DNA of 64,000 nt from Paraburkholderia tropica. GTDB taxonomy: Bacteria > Pseudomonadota > Gammaproteobacteria > Burkholderiales > Burkholderiaceae. Of the stretch, positions 34,207-45,046 are shown in pieces (positions within the stretch are counted from its first letter, which is position 1; each line of letters opens with the position of its first letter). The notes beneath the pieces were generated by a model. The model was given only the letters and a program-made list of their open reading frames with translations. It ran no database searches and was not told the DNA's origin. The stretch lies in assembly GCF_900109265.1 (NCBI RefSeq), contig NZ_FNZM01000017.1, forward strand, positions 124,001 through 188,000, written 5' to 3'. The position numbers and the translations under genes were made by a program.

Positions 34207-36225
34207 TTAAGGATGCCGAATATAATCCACCAACGCGACCATATACTCATCCGGTTTCCGATCGAAAAGACTCACAACGATCGCCACCAGAAACCCCGCC
34301 GGCACCCCAAACACACCAGAAGAAATCGCATCGATACCAAACCAACGCGCCCCTTCGAACCCGGTAAGTTGCGTGAAAAACGGATACGTCGACACGATGT
34401 AATATACGCACACGACAAGCCCCGCGATCATCCCCGCCACGGCGCCGAGGCGCGTCGTGCGCTTCCAGAACACGCCGAGCACGAGCACCGGAAACAGACT
34501 CGACGCCGCCAGCGAAAACGCCGCGCCCACGAGAAACAGAATATTCCCCGCATTCAACGAAGCGACCCACGAAGCAAACAACGCGACGCCCAGCAGCAGA
34601 ATCTTCGACATCGTCACGCGTCGTTGACTCGACGCATTCGGATCGACCATGTGGTAATACACATCGTGCGAGAGCACGTTGGAAATCGTGAGCAGCAAAC
34701 CATCCGCGGTCGACAGCGCCGCCGCGAGCGCGCCCGACGCTATCAGCCCCGACATCACATACGGCAGCCCCGCGATCTCCGGCGCCGCGAGCACGACCAT
34801 ATCGGCCTGCATTCGAATGTCGCCCCAATGCACGATGCCGTCGCCGTTCACGTCGCTCACGCTGATCATCGACGGCTCCACGCGCCGCCACTGCATCACC
34901 CAATGCGGCAGATCCGAAAAATGTTGCCCCACGAGATGCGAAAGAATCTCGTACTTCATCAGCACCGCCAGCACCGGCACGGTCAGATAAAACAGCGCGA
35001 CGAAGAACAGCGTCCAGCCCACCGAGCGCCGCGCCGACGCCACCGAAGTCGTCGTGTTATAGCGCGTGAGAATGTGCGGCAAGCTCGCGGTCCCCAGCGA
35101 AAGACACAGCAGCAGCGAAAGAAAATTGCGCTGATGCACGCGCCGCGCCTCGTCGCTTTCCGCGGGAAACGCTTCGTGCATCGGCACGGGCGGCGTCGCG
35201 AGTGCAAGCAGATCGTCGCGCTCGCGCGTCCACGCCGCGCGCGCCGCCTCGACGTCGCGCGGGAAACGGGCGACTTCGCGTTCGAGCGAATCGATGTCGC
35301 GCAGCGGGCCGTTATGGCGGCGCAGATCGACCAGCGCCGCGACGAGACGCGTTTTCTCCTCGACGTACGAACCCGGCAGCGCATCGAGCCGCGACTGCCA
35401 CAGCGCCGCGCGCCGCTCGTATTCGTCGCGCACGTTGGCCTCGGCGCTCGACGCGCGCACATCGCGTTCGAGCGCTTCCACGCGCTGCATCACGTTGCCA
35501 TAGTCGAGTTGCGGCACCCAGCCGAGACCGTCGCGATGCGCGATCAGCGAGACGGGAATCAGGATCGCCGCGATCAGGATGATGTATTGCGCGACCTGCG
35601 TCCAGGTAACCGCGCGCATGCCGCCGAGAAACGAGCACACGAGGATGCCCGCGAGTCCGCAGAAGATGCCGATGGCGAAGTCCACGCCGATGAAGCGCAC
35701 CGCGATCAGGCCCACGCCCTGGATCTGCGCGACGAGATAGACGAACGAGCACAGGATCGTCGCGAGCACGGCGAGTGCGCGCACCAGGTTGCTCGAAAAA
35801 CGCGTGCCGAGGAAATCGGCGATGGTGTAGCGCGCGAGCTTGCGCACGTACGGCGCGAGCAGGAAGGCGACGAGGCAGTAGCCGCCGGTCCAGCCCATCA
35901 GGTACGCGAGGCCGTCGTAGCCGGTCGCGTAGAGCGAGCCCGCGAGGCCGATGAACGACGCCGCCGAGAGCCAGTCGGCCGCCGTCGCCATGCCGTTGAA
36001 GACCGAGGGCACGCGTCGTCCCGCGACGTAGTATTCGACCAGATCCGAGGTGCGCGACAGCAGCCCGATCACGGCGTAGACGGCGATCGGCACGAACAGG
36101 AACACGTAGCCGATCCACATGCCCGGGCCCGTCGCGCGCTCGATGCGCCCCATCACGAAGACGAAGGCGAGAAAGCCGAGCGTATAGAGCGCGTAGGAGC
36201 GGATGAGCCGATGCGCGAGCTTCAT
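34207..36225 (-). CDS. Sodium:solute symporter, large subunit (SSS family, VC_2705 type)
   Basis: 672 residues with about 13 helices, related to acetate permease ActP. The N-terminal half has DLVEYYVAGRRVPSVFNGMA and AADWLSAASFIGLAGSLYA. A ~90-residue hydrophilic coiled-coil-like insertion (VEALERDVRASSAEANV to EAARAAWTRERDDL) follows helix 6-7, then LPHILTRYNTTTSVASARRS and GLPYVMSGLIASGALAAAL. Between two late helices is DVNGDGIVHWGD (residues ~458-469), a canonical EF-hand-type Ca2+-binding loop. The start codon overlaps the stop of the DUF4212 gene (ATGA), and acs is upstream in the same direction. So this is probably an acetate or short-chain carboxylate importer. Confidence 0.92.
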   Translation of the reverse strand: MKLAHRLIRSYALYTLGFLAFVFVMGRIERATGPGMWIGYVFLFVPIAVYAVIGLLSRTSDLVEYYVAGRRVPSVFNGMATAADWLSAASFIGLAGSLYATGYDGLAYLMGWTGGYCLVAFLLAPYVRKLARYTIADFLGTRFSSNLVRALAVLATILCSFVYLVAQIQGVGLIAVRFIGVDFAIGIFCGLAGILVCSFLGGMRAVTWTQVAQYIILIAAILIPVSLIAHRDGLGWVPQLDYGNVMQRVEALERDVRASSAEANVRDEYERRAALWQSRLDALPGSYVEEKTRLVAALVDLRRHNGPLRDIDSLEREVARFPRDVEAARAAWTRERDDLLALATPPVPMHEAFPAESDEARRVHQRNFLSLLLCLSLGTASLPHILTRYNTTTSVASARRSVGWTLFFVALFYLTVPVLAVLMKYEILSHLVGQHFSDLPHWVMQWRRVEPSMISVSDVNGDGIVHWGDIRMQADMVVLAAPEIAGLPYVMSGLIASGALAAALSTADGLLLTISNVLSHDVYYHMVDPNASSQRRVTMSKILLLGVALFASWVASLNAGNILFLVGAAFSLAASSLFPVLVLGVFWKRTTRLGAVAGMIAGLVVCVYYIVSTYPFFTQLTGFEGARWFGIDAISSGVFGVPAGFLVAIVVSLFDRKPDEYMVALVDYIRHP

Positions 36226-36587
36226 CGTTGCGGCGCCTGGCTGGCCTGACGGATCGCCATGTCGGCTTCGCGCGCGGCTTGAAGCACGCGGTCGGCGCGC
36301 TGCATCAGCACGATATACACGACCACGAGCGCCACGTAGATCAATATCGCCCCTTGCGCGCCGAGGTAGAACGGCAGGCTGAAGCCGGCGAAGCGCAGGC
36401 CGTCGAGCGCGTGCGCGAACAGCGGCGCGACGAACGAGACCGCGAAGCCGATCGTCATGAGCACGGCGATCAGCGCGAGATTGAAGCGCCAGTAGCGCCG
36501 ATGCGCGTGCGCCATCGCCTCGCTCACCGCGGGCGGTTCAGGCAAGGGATTGACGGGGTTCGGAGGGGTGGTGTGTGGCGCGGCCAT
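36222..36587 (-). CDS. DUF4212 small subunit of sodium:solute symporter
   Basis: 121 residues. A Pro/His-rich N-terminus is followed by MAHAHRRYWRFNLALIAVLM, then a first helix ending GFAVSFVAPLF and a second GAQGAILIYVALVVVYIVLM, the pattern of the small partner (DUF4212/TIGR03647) always found with the VC_2705-type symporter. Start ATG 36585-36587; a TTG five codons upstream is less likely. Overlaps the large-subunit gene by 4 bp. Confidence 0.9.
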   Translation of the reverse strand: MAAPHTTPPNPVNPLPEPPAVSEAMAHAHRRYWRFNLALIAVLMTIGFAVSFVAPLFAHALDGLRFAGFSLPFYLGAQGAILIYVALVVVYIVLMQRADRVLQAAREADMAIRQASQAPQR

Positions 36588-36687
36588 GCGCCTGTGTAGC
36601 AAAAAGGCGCATGACCGGCAATTGGGGGCAACCTCGGGAGGCGCGCGGCGGCCCTGTGACGCAGGCCGCCGCGCGCTCCGGCCGGGA

Positions 36688-38670
<1,983 letters not shown>

Positions 38671-39082
38671 CGACAACCCCTTGGTGAAGATGAAACGTCA
38701 AACTCGTGGACGCGCGCGGCATCGTGGATGCCCGCGCGCGCCGTCTCCGTGTGCCGCCGCGCTGCCGCCCGGATTTGCGCGGGCGCGCGACGGCGCGTTG
38801 TTTACTTTGCCGCTCGATGGTGCGAAGCACATGTGCCTGGCGCCTGGCGGTCTGCACGGGTCCGCGCGCAAGACCCATGCGGCAAAACCCGTGCGGCAAG
38901 ACCCATGCGCTCAAAGGTTAAGCGCGACAACTTACCCGCTACTTACGTGCGCTCGCGTGCGGCGCAGGGGTTTGCCCCAAGGCGGCACGCCCCGCGGCGC
39001 TCGAGCGCCTTCGCCGGTCACCCTGGCGAGGCATTAAGCGGGCATTTAGAATGCTAACTGATCTCAGCGCCCGGATTCCAGC
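38671..39082. other. Divergent intergenic region upstream of acs
   Basis: 412 bp between acs (minus) and the EamA gene (plus). It contains the 14-bp triplet repeat at 38868-38909. I see no clear CRP-type or sigma-54 site, and no gene. Confidence 0.5.
38868..38909. repeat. 14-bp tandem triplication upstream of acs
   Basis: Three contiguous units: GCAAGACCCATGCG, GCAAAACCCGTGCG, GCAAGACCCATGCG. The outer two are identical and the middle differs at two positions. Confidence 0.85.
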
Positions 39083-39976
39083 TTGAACCGCTATTCATTT
39101 TTCCTCGTCGCCGCCATGCTGCTGGTGGGCAGCAACGTCGGCATCGGCAAGTCGATCGTCGCATTTTTGCCGGTCCCGCTGTTCGCGCTGCTGCGCTTCG
39201 TGATCGCGCTCGCGGTGCTCTGGCCCCTGCTGCGTCTCTCGCGCATGCGCCGCGTGAAGCGCGACGAATGGATCAATCTGTTCCTTCAGGCCCTCTTCGG
39301 TACATTCGGGTTTACGCTGCTGATGCTCGGCGGCGTGCATCGCACCAGCGCGGTGGCCGCGGGCGTCATCACGAGCACGATCCCGGCCGTGGTCGCGCTG
39401 TTCGCCTGGCTGTTCCTGCGCGAGCGTCCCGACGCGCGCGCCTTCGCGTCCATCGCGCTCGCGATCGCGGGCATCGCCGTGGTCAATCTCGCGCACACGG
39501 ACGCCGGCTCGCACAATCCCGGCTCGCTCGCGGGCAATCTGATGGTGCTCGGCGCGGTGTGCTGCGAATCGCTCTACGTGATCCTCTCGCGCCGTCTCAC
39601 GCAAACGCTCGCGCCGCTCGAAATCTGCGCGTACACGCATCTGTTCGGCTTTCTGCTGATGCTGCCCGTGGGGCTGGCCGGCGCGTTCTCGTTCGACTAC
39701 GCGAGCGTGCCCGCGGGCGTCTGGGGCCTCGTGGTCTGGTACGGGCTGTCGGCGAGCGTGTTCTCATTCGTGCTCTGGATGATGGGCATCCGTCACGTGC
39801 CGGGCAGCATCGCGGGCGTGTTCACGGCCGTGCTGCCGGTGGCCGCCGCCGTCTACGGCATGGTCTTCCTCGGCGAGCGGCCGACGCCCGCGCACGGCGT
39901 CGCGCTCGCCTGCGTGGTCGCGGGCATCGCGCTCGCGAGCGTCAAGACGAAACGGCTGCCGCCCGTGGCGTCGTGA
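39083..39976 (+). CDS. EamA-family (DMT) transporter
   Basis: 297 residues, ten helices in two EamA repeats: SNVGIGKSIVAFLPVPLFALLRF and TIPAVVALFAWLFLRERPDARAF, then GAVCCESLYVILSRRLTQ and VFTAVLPVAAAVYGMVFLGERPT. Inner-membrane exporter of amino acids or metabolites in this superfamily. Start TTG 39083-39085: an in-frame TGA at 39059-39061 and no ATG between force this, unless translation begins at ATG 39116. Substrate unknown. Confidence 0.85.
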   Translation: MNRYSFFLVAAMLLVGSNVGIGKSIVAFLPVPLFALLRFVIALAVLWPLLRLSRMRRVKRDEWINLFLQALFGTFGFTLLMLGGVHRTSAVAAGVITSTIPAVVALFAWLFLRERPDARAFASIALAIAGIAVVNLAHTDAGSHNPGSLAGNLMVLGAVCCESLYVILSRRLTQTLAPLEICAYTHLFGFLLMLPVGLAGAFSFDYASVPAGVWGLVVWYGLSASVFSFVLWMMGIRHVPGSIAGVFTAVLPVAAAVYGMVFLGERPTPAHGVALACVVAGIALASVKTKRLPPVAS

Positions 39977-40098
39977 AGGCGCGTGAAGTCTCGTGCGGGC
40001 CGCGCCCGACGGGCTTCAGCGCGCTGCGGCCCTGTTCTGACGTAAGAATTCTGAAAGTTTGTCTGCCCGCATCCCGGCGATGCGCGCCGCCGACGCGT

Positions 40099-40104
40099 TA
40101 CAAT
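40099..40104 (+). promoter_or_regulatory. Probable sigma-70 -10 element upstream of yqhA-like gene
   Basis: TACAAT within GTTACAATAGCG; the identical 12-mer recurs upstream of the aminotransferase gene at 58264-58275. Confidence 0.55.
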
Positions 40105-40274
40105 AGCGCCCGCCCGGCCCCTGCGGCATTGCGGCGCAGCGCGCAAACGTGAAAAACGTGCCAGCGCGCGCGGCGCACGCCGTCGCGGCCCTGCCCGAAT
40201 CGTCAGAATCGCCCGCTGCGGCCTGCTGCGGGTGATTCGTCCGGTTCCCACGATCATCGCGACCCACAACGCAC

Positions 40275-40880
40275 ATGTCCGCCGCTCGTCCCCAGCCGCC
40301 GTCCCGCCGCCGCATGCGTTTGCTGCCCAGCATCATCTTCATGAGCCGCTGGCTGCAGGTGCCGCTGTACCTCGGCCTGATCGTCGGGCAGACGGTCTAT
40401 TGCGTGCTGTTCATCAAGGAAGTCTGGCATCTCGTCACGCACGCGATGTCGCTCGACGAAACCAGCATCATGCTCGCCGTGCTGGGCCTGATCGACGTGG
40501 TGATGATCTCGAATCTGCTCATCATGGTGATTGTCGGCGGCTACGAGACCTTCGTCTCGCGCATGGGCCTCGAAGGCCACCCCGACGAACCCGAATGGCT
40601 CGATCATGTGAACGCCGGCGTGCTCAAGGTGAAGCTCGCGATGGCGCTCATCAGCATTTCGTCGATTCATCTGCTGAAAACCTTCATCAATCCCGACGCC
40701 GTTTCCGAGCGCACCGTGATCTGGCAGGTGGCGATCCACATCGCCTTCCTGCTCTCGGCGCTCGTGATGGCGTGGATCGACCGCATCACGACGCACACGC
40801 ATCCCGAGCATTACCACGACCTCGCCGCGCGCCATCCGGTGCCGGAGCGTGTCGTGCGCGACACGGCGACGCCGGAGTAA
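40275..40880 (+). CDS. YqhA/UPF0114-family membrane protein
   Basis: 201 residues with three or four helices (VPLYLGLIVGQTVYCVLFI, VVMISNLLIMVIVGGYETFVS, IWQVAIHIAFLLSALVMAW) and the UPF0114 signature VGGYETFVSRMGLEGHPDEPEWLDHVNAGVLKVKL (core part of it). Its role is unknown; the family is a small integral membrane protein found widely in proteobacteria. 54 bp upstream of fumarase, in the same direction, so probably co-transcribed. Confidence 0.9.
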   Translation: MSAARPQPPSRRRMRLLPSIIFMSRWLQVPLYLGLIVGQTVYCVLFIKEVWHLVTHAMSLDETSIMLAVLGLIDVVMISNLLIMVIVGGYETFVSRMGLEGHPDEPEWLDHVNAGVLKVKLAMALISISSIHLLKTFINPDAVSERTVIWQVAIHIAFLLSALVMAWIDRITTHTHPEHYHDLAARHPVPERVVRDTATPE

Positions 40881-40934
40881 TACCGGCGCGCCAGGCCACA
40901 ATTCGAAACACCCCTGTCCCCACAGAAGCTAGCC

Positions 40935-42458
40935 ATGACCGTCATCAAGCAGGAAGACCTGATCCAGAGCATCGCGGATTCGCTCCAGTACATCAGCTAC
41001 TACCATCCGCAGGATTACATCGAAGCGCTCGGCCGCGCCTACGAGCTCGAAGAGAGCCCGGCAGCGAAGGACGCGATCGCGCAGATCCTCACCAACAGCC
41101 GCATGTGCGCCGAAGGCCGCCGTCCGATCTGCCAGGACACCGGCATCGTCACGATCTTCGTGAAGGTCGGCATGGACGTGCGCTGGGATGGCGCGACGAT
41201 GGGCGTCACCGACATGATCAACGAAGGCGTGCGCCGCGGTTACCTGAACCCGGACAACGTCCTGCGCGCATCGATCGTGTCGCCGCCCGAAGGCGGCCGC
41301 AAGAACACGAAGGACAACACGCCGGCCGTGATCCACTACGAGATCGTGCCGGGCGACAAGGTCGACGTGCAGGTCGCGGCCAAGGGCGGCGGCTCGGAAA
41401 ACAAGTCGAAGTTCGTCATGCTCAACCCGTCCGACTCGATCGTCGACTGGGTGCTCAAGACCGTGCCGACGATGGGCGCGGGCTGGTGCCCGCCGGGCAT
41501 GCTCGGCATCGGCATCGGCGGCACCGCTGAAAAGGCGATGCTGATGGCGAAGGAATCGCTGATGGAGTCCATCGACATTCAGGACATCATCAAGCGCGGT
41601 CCGAAGGACTGGATCGAAGAACTGCGCGTCGAACTGCACGAGAAGGTCAACGCGCTCGGCATCGGCGCGCAGGGTCTGGGCGGTCTCGCCACCGTGCTCG
41701 ACGTGAAGATTCACGCCGCGCCGACGCACGCGGCCTCGAAGCCGGTCGCGATGATCCCGAACTGCGCGGCCACGCGCCACGCGCACTTCGTGCTCGACGG
41801 CTCGGGTCCGGCCAAGCTGGAAGCGCCCTCGCTCGACGCCTGGCCGAAGGTCAACTGGGAGCCGAACACGGAAACCAGCAAGCGCGTCGACCTGAACACG
41901 CTTACGCCGGAAGAAGTCGCGTCGTGGAAGCCGGGCCAGACGCTGCTGCTGTCGGGCAAGATGCTCACGGGCCGCGACGCGGCGCACAAGCGCATCGCCG
42001 ACATGCTCGCCAAGGGCGAAAAGCTGCCGGTCGATTTCAAGAACCGCGTGATCTACTACGTCGGCCCGGTCGATCCGGTGCGCGACGAAGTCGTCGGCCC
42101 GGCAGGTCCCACGACGGCCACGCGCATGGACAAGTTCACCGAACTGATGCTCTCGCAGACGGGCCTCATCTCGATGGTGGGCAAGGCCGAGCGCGGTCCG
42201 GTCGCGATCGAGGCGATCCAGAAGCACAAGGCCGCGTACCTGATGGCCGTGGGCGGCGCCGCCTACCTCGTGTCGAAGGCGATCCGCGGCTCGAAGGTCG
42301 TTGCGTTCGAGGACCTCGGCATGGAAGCTATTTATGAATTCGACGTGCTCGACATGCCGGTGACGGTCGCCGTCGATTCGTCGGGTACCTCGGTGCATAA
42401 GACCGGCCCGGCGGAATGGCAGGCGAAGATCGGGAAAATCCCCGTCGCGACCGCATGA
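40935..42458 (+). CDS. Class I fumarate hydratase (iron-sulfur, FumA-type)
   Basis: 507-residue dimeric fumarase, interconverting fumarate and malate in the TCA cycle with an oxygen-sensitive 4Fe-4S cluster. Candidate cluster cysteines are in RRPICQDTGIVTIFVKVG, MGAGWCPPGMLGIGIGG and AMIPNCAATRHAHF; GGSENKSKF and AVDSSGTSVHKTGPAEW are family motifs. Its start lies 54 bp after yqhA; the terminator at 42489 follows. The iron-rich enzyme next to bfr is consistent with, but not proof of, iron-linked regulation. Confidence 0.95.
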   Translation: MTVIKQEDLIQSIADSLQYISYYHPQDYIEALGRAYELEESPAAKDAIAQILTNSRMCAEGRRPICQDTGIVTIFVKVGMDVRWDGATMGVTDMINEGVRRGYLNPDNVLRASIVSPPEGGRKNTKDNTPAVIHYEIVPGDKVDVQVAAKGGGSENKSKFVMLNPSDSIVDWVLKTVPTMGAGWCPPGMLGIGIGGTAEKAMLMAKESLMESIDIQDIIKRGPKDWIEELRVELHEKVNALGIGAQGLGGLATVLDVKIHAAPTHAASKPVAMIPNCAATRHAHFVLDGSGPAKLEAPSLDAWPKVNWEPNTETSKRVDLNTLTPEEVASWKPGQTLLLSGKMLTGRDAAHKRIADMLAKGEKLPVDFKNRVIYYVGPVDPVRDEVVGPAGPTTATRMDKFTELMLSQTGLISMVGKAERGPVAIEAIQKHKAAYLMAVGGAAYLVSKAIRGSKVVAFEDLGMEAIYEFDVLDMPVTVAVDSSGTSVHKTGPAEWQAKIGKIPVATA

Positions 42459-42488
42459 TGTGTATGATTCGGTTTCACACCGAAAACT

Positions 42489-42520
42489 GAAAACCGGGGC
42501 TTACGCCCCGGTTTTTGTTT
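42489..42520 (+). terminator. Intrinsic terminator after fumarase
   Basis: AAACCGGGGC and GCCCCGGTTT around TTAC, with a TTTTTGTTTT tail. Confidence 0.92.
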
Positions 42521-42666
42521 TGGACGACGCAAAACGTAACGAGATTAATTCTCAGCACAAGCAAGTGTTTGATTTCAGCCGGGATTCGGCCTTGGCATTT
42601 GCGTATTGAGCGTTTATTGTTCGAACCAGTGTTTGAAAACCCACGCCCCACAAGGAAGGAAAGATC

Positions 42667-43146
42667 ATGCAAGGCGATAAAAAAGTCATCGAGTATTTGA
42701 ACGCGCAACTCAAGAATGAGCTCACCGCGATCAACCAGTATTTTCTGCATGCGCGCATGTACAAGCACTGGGGTCTCGAAAAACTCGGCAAGCATGAATA
42801 CGACGAATCGATCGGCGAAATGAAGCACGCCGACTGGCTTATCGAGCGCATTTTCATGCTCGACGGCCTGCCCAATCTCCAGGATCTGCACAAGCTGCTG
42901 ATCGGCGAAGAGACCAAGGAAATCCTCGAATGCGATCTGAAACTCGAACAGATTTCGCAGTCGACGTGTAAGGAAGCGATTGCTTATTGCGAATCGGTTC
43001 GCGATTTCATTTCGCGTGAAATCTTCACGAAGATTCTCGACGACACCGAAGAGCACATCGACTGGCTCGAAACGCAAATCGACCTGATCGACAAGGTCGG
43101 CCTGCAGAACTACCAGCAAACGATGATGGGTTCGGTAGAATCCTGA
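42667..43146 (+). CDS. bfr: Bacterioferritin
   Basis: 159 residues, 24-mer iron storage protein. Ferroxidase ligands Glu18, Glu51 and His54 and the haem-axial Met52 are in place (LKNELTAINQYFLHARMYKHW, GEMKHADWLIERI), with later ligands in TEEHIDWLETQ. ATG 42667 has GGAAGGAAAG upstream. Its partner ferredoxin bfd is 1.4 kb downstream, separated by murI. Upstream is a 200-bp region where I see no clear Fur site. Confidence 0.96.
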   Translation: MQGDKKVIEYLNAQLKNELTAINQYFLHARMYKHWGLEKLGKHEYDESIGEMKHADWLIERIFMLDGLPNLQDLHKLLIGEETKEILECDLKLEQISQSTCKEAIAYCESVRDFISREIFTKILDDTEEHIDWLETQIDLIDKVGLQNYQQTMMGSVES

Positions 43147-43267
43147 TCGCTTGGGCTCACGCGGCGCATCCGCAGCGATTGCGGGTGCGGCCCCCGAGCG
43201 CGGCGCGGCTACGTTGTCCAGTCACGCCGTCCGCGAGCCCTGTTTCTTTTCCGGTTTCCCGACGCAC

Positions 43268-44128
43268 TTGAACCTTCCGGCTTCCACTCGCGCCGCGCCC
43301 ATCGGCATCTTCGATTCCGGTCTGGGCGGCCTCTCGGTGCTGCGCGCCGTGCGCGCGCTGCTGCCCGCCGAACGGCTCGTCTACGTGGCCGATTCGCGCT
43401 ATGCGCCCTACGGCCAGCGCGACGACGACTTCATCGCCGACCGCACGCTCGCGATCGGCGAATGGCTGGTCGCGCAGGGAGCCAAGGCGCTCGTGGTGGC
43501 CTGCAACACCGCCACGGCGCAGTCCATCGAATTCGTGCGCGCGCGCCTGCCGATTCCGCTCGTGGGCGTGGAGCCGGGCATCAAGCCTGCCGCGCAGTTG
43601 TCGCGTTCGCGCGTCGCCGGCGTGCTGGCCACGCCGGTCACCTTGCGCAGCGCGCGCTTCCAGGCGCTGGTCGAGCGCCATGCCGCCGACCTGCGCGTGC
43701 TGAGCCAGCCGGGCTATGGCCTGGTGGAAGCGGTCGAGTGCTGCGACGTCGACTCGCCCGAACTGCTGCAACTGTTGCGCGGCTACGTCGAGCCCATGCT
43801 CGACGCGGGCGCGGACACGCTCGTGCTCGGCTGCACGCACTACCCCTTTCTCGACGCGGCTATTCGCTCGATCGTCGGCGAACGCATGACGCTCGTCGAT
43901 ACGAGCGTGGCCATCGCGCGCCAGCTCGACCGCGTGCTCGACCAGCACGGTCTGCGCGCCGACGCGCACGCGAACGAGTCCGCGAGTCCCACCGCACGGT
44001 TTTGCTCGACGAACGACGGCACGCACCTGCGCAAGCTCGCGGCCGCGCTGCTCGGCATCGAGTCGCAGGTGGAATGCGTGAGCATTCCGTCGCGCCGCAC
44101 GCGCGAACTGGAACCCGACGCGGCCTGA
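43268..44128 (+). CDS. murI: Glutamate racemase
   Basis: About 286 residues. Makes D-glutamate for peptidoglycan. Both catalytic cysteines are visible: KALVVACNTATAQSIEF and ADTLVLGCTHYPFLDAAI, with the N-terminal IGIFDSGLGGLSVLRAV and the DSRYAPYGQR loop. The start is probably TTG 43268-43270 (NLPASTRAAPIG follows); no ATG is available near the conserved region, and a longer frame from a TTG at 43151 lacks family resemblance. It sits between bfr and bfd. Confidence 0.92.
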   Translation: MNLPASTRAAPIGIFDSGLGGLSVLRAVRALLPAERLVYVADSRYAPYGQRDDDFIADRTLAIGEWLVAQGAKALVVACNTATAQSIEFVRARLPIPLVGVEPGIKPAAQLSRSRVAGVLATPVTLRSARFQALVERHAADLRVLSQPGYGLVEAVECCDVDSPELLQLLRGYVEPMLDAGADTLVLGCTHYPFLDAAIRSIVGERMTLVDTSVAIARQLDRVLDQHGLRADAHANESASPTARFCSTNDGTHLRKLAAALLGIESQVECVSIPSRRTRELEPDAA

Positions 44129-44529
44129 ATCGCCTTGGCCGCCTCGGCCAACCTCAATCTCCCTATCAACGACAGGGTCGATGCCGGCATTTCGCCGCCC
44201 GCGCTGCGTCCGTCCAAAAAATTTTCGCGCAGATCGCGCCCCTTTTCCGGACGAACAATCATCGCTCGCGCTGATGGGTCCCTCATCGCGACGCTTTAAC
44301 CCCTCGCGCCGCGACGCCCACCAGGCACGGCTTTCCCGCCATCCGTCTGTCGCTTGACACGCATCGCACCCCGATTCGCCGGCCGCCGGGCAGATCGCAC
44401 CCTTGATCCTGAGCAGCCATTTCTCTGCTAAGCCCTGAGTTTCGTTACAAAAATTCCCTGCGCATGCTTGCCAAACGATCCAAACATAATGATAATAATT
44501 CGCATTAACTCTTTCTATTGCGCTCCATC
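44129..44529. other. Intergenic region murI-bfd
   Basis: 401 bp with the bfd promoter and a Fur-like site at 44485-44503. Around 44460-44510 the DNA becomes AT-rich. No gene or terminator I can support. Confidence 0.6.
44485..44503. promoter_or_regulatory. Fur box upstream of bfd
   Basis: CATAATGATAATAATTCGC matches the 19-bp Fur consensus at 15 positions. Read on the minus strand it gives AATGCGAATTATTATCATT, which resembles the sites upstream of hemP and ftrA. It ends 26 bp before the bfd ATG, so iron-loaded Fur would block bfd transcription. Confidence 0.82.
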
Positions 44530-44781
44530 ATGATTGTTTGCGTGTGCAAGTCCGTCTCCGACCGGACGATTCGTGCCTCGATTGCCGAAGGCATGGACTC
44601 TTTCGACGAGCTGCAATTCGAGCTTGGCGTCGCGACCTGCTGCGGCAAGTGCGAAGAATCCGTGCGCGACGTGATGGCGCAAAGCGGCGTCTGTGCAAGC
44701 CGCTGCGGCGTGACCCGCCCGCAGGTGGCCGTCGTTCCGCACGTGGTGCCGATGACGTTCTACGAGCGCAAGGCAGCCTGA
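44530..44781 (+). CDS. bfd: Bacterioferritin-associated ferredoxin
   Basis: 83 residues, 2Fe-2S BFD domain with its four cysteines in MIVCVCKSVSDRTI and CCGKCEESVRDV. It releases iron from bacterioferritin by reducing the ferric core. ATG 44530; the C-terminal 30 residues (RCGVTRPQVAVVPHV) are longer than in E. coli Bfd (64 residues). Preceded by a Fur-like site and followed by the tonB-exbB-exbD run. Confidence 0.93.
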   Translation: MIVCVCKSVSDRTIRASIAEGMDSFDELQFELGVATCCGKCEESVRDVMAQSGVCASRCGVTRPQVAVVPHVVPMTFYERKAA

Positions 44782-44920
44782 ACAGCTTGACGGGCGCGCG
44801 CCCGCAGCTCGCGCGCGCCTTGCTTCATCGCTCGATCATCGAGCGCTTACCGCCGACAGCAAGCCAGTTTCTTGACCAGCCAGCTAGCGCCTGTTTCCTT
44901 TTTCCCGGAGGATGCCCGCT

Positions 44921-44983
44921 ATGGAATTGCTGATCGGATTCGTGACCACCGTGTGCATCTCGCTGTTGATTTTTCGCCCATAA
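44921..44983 (+). CDS. 20-codon hydrophobic small ORF upstream of tonB
   Basis: ATG-initiated, TAA-terminated ORF of 20 codons: MELLIGFVTTVCISLLIFRP. It has a strong ribosome-binding site (CCGGAGGATG) 12 bp upstream and is a single hydrophobic segment with a C-terminal Arg, the profile of a small membrane protein. It lies 139 bp after bfd and 63 bp before tonB in the same direction. No known family is recognised. A leader-peptide role or a membrane micropeptide associated with TonB-ExbBD is possible; it could also be a chance ORF, though the ribosome-binding site argues against that. Confidence 0.5.
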   Translation: MELLIGFVTTVCISLLIFRP

Positions 44984-45046
44984 AGCTGCCTGTAGCGACG
45001 CGTTGCCCAGCCTGCGCGCCGTCGTCATCCGGGCGGCAACGCTAAT

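Noticed and set aside
34084..36249. 721-codon open frame on the plus strand
   Set aside because: Antisense of the sodium:solute symporter, Arg/His-rich with no family resemblance.
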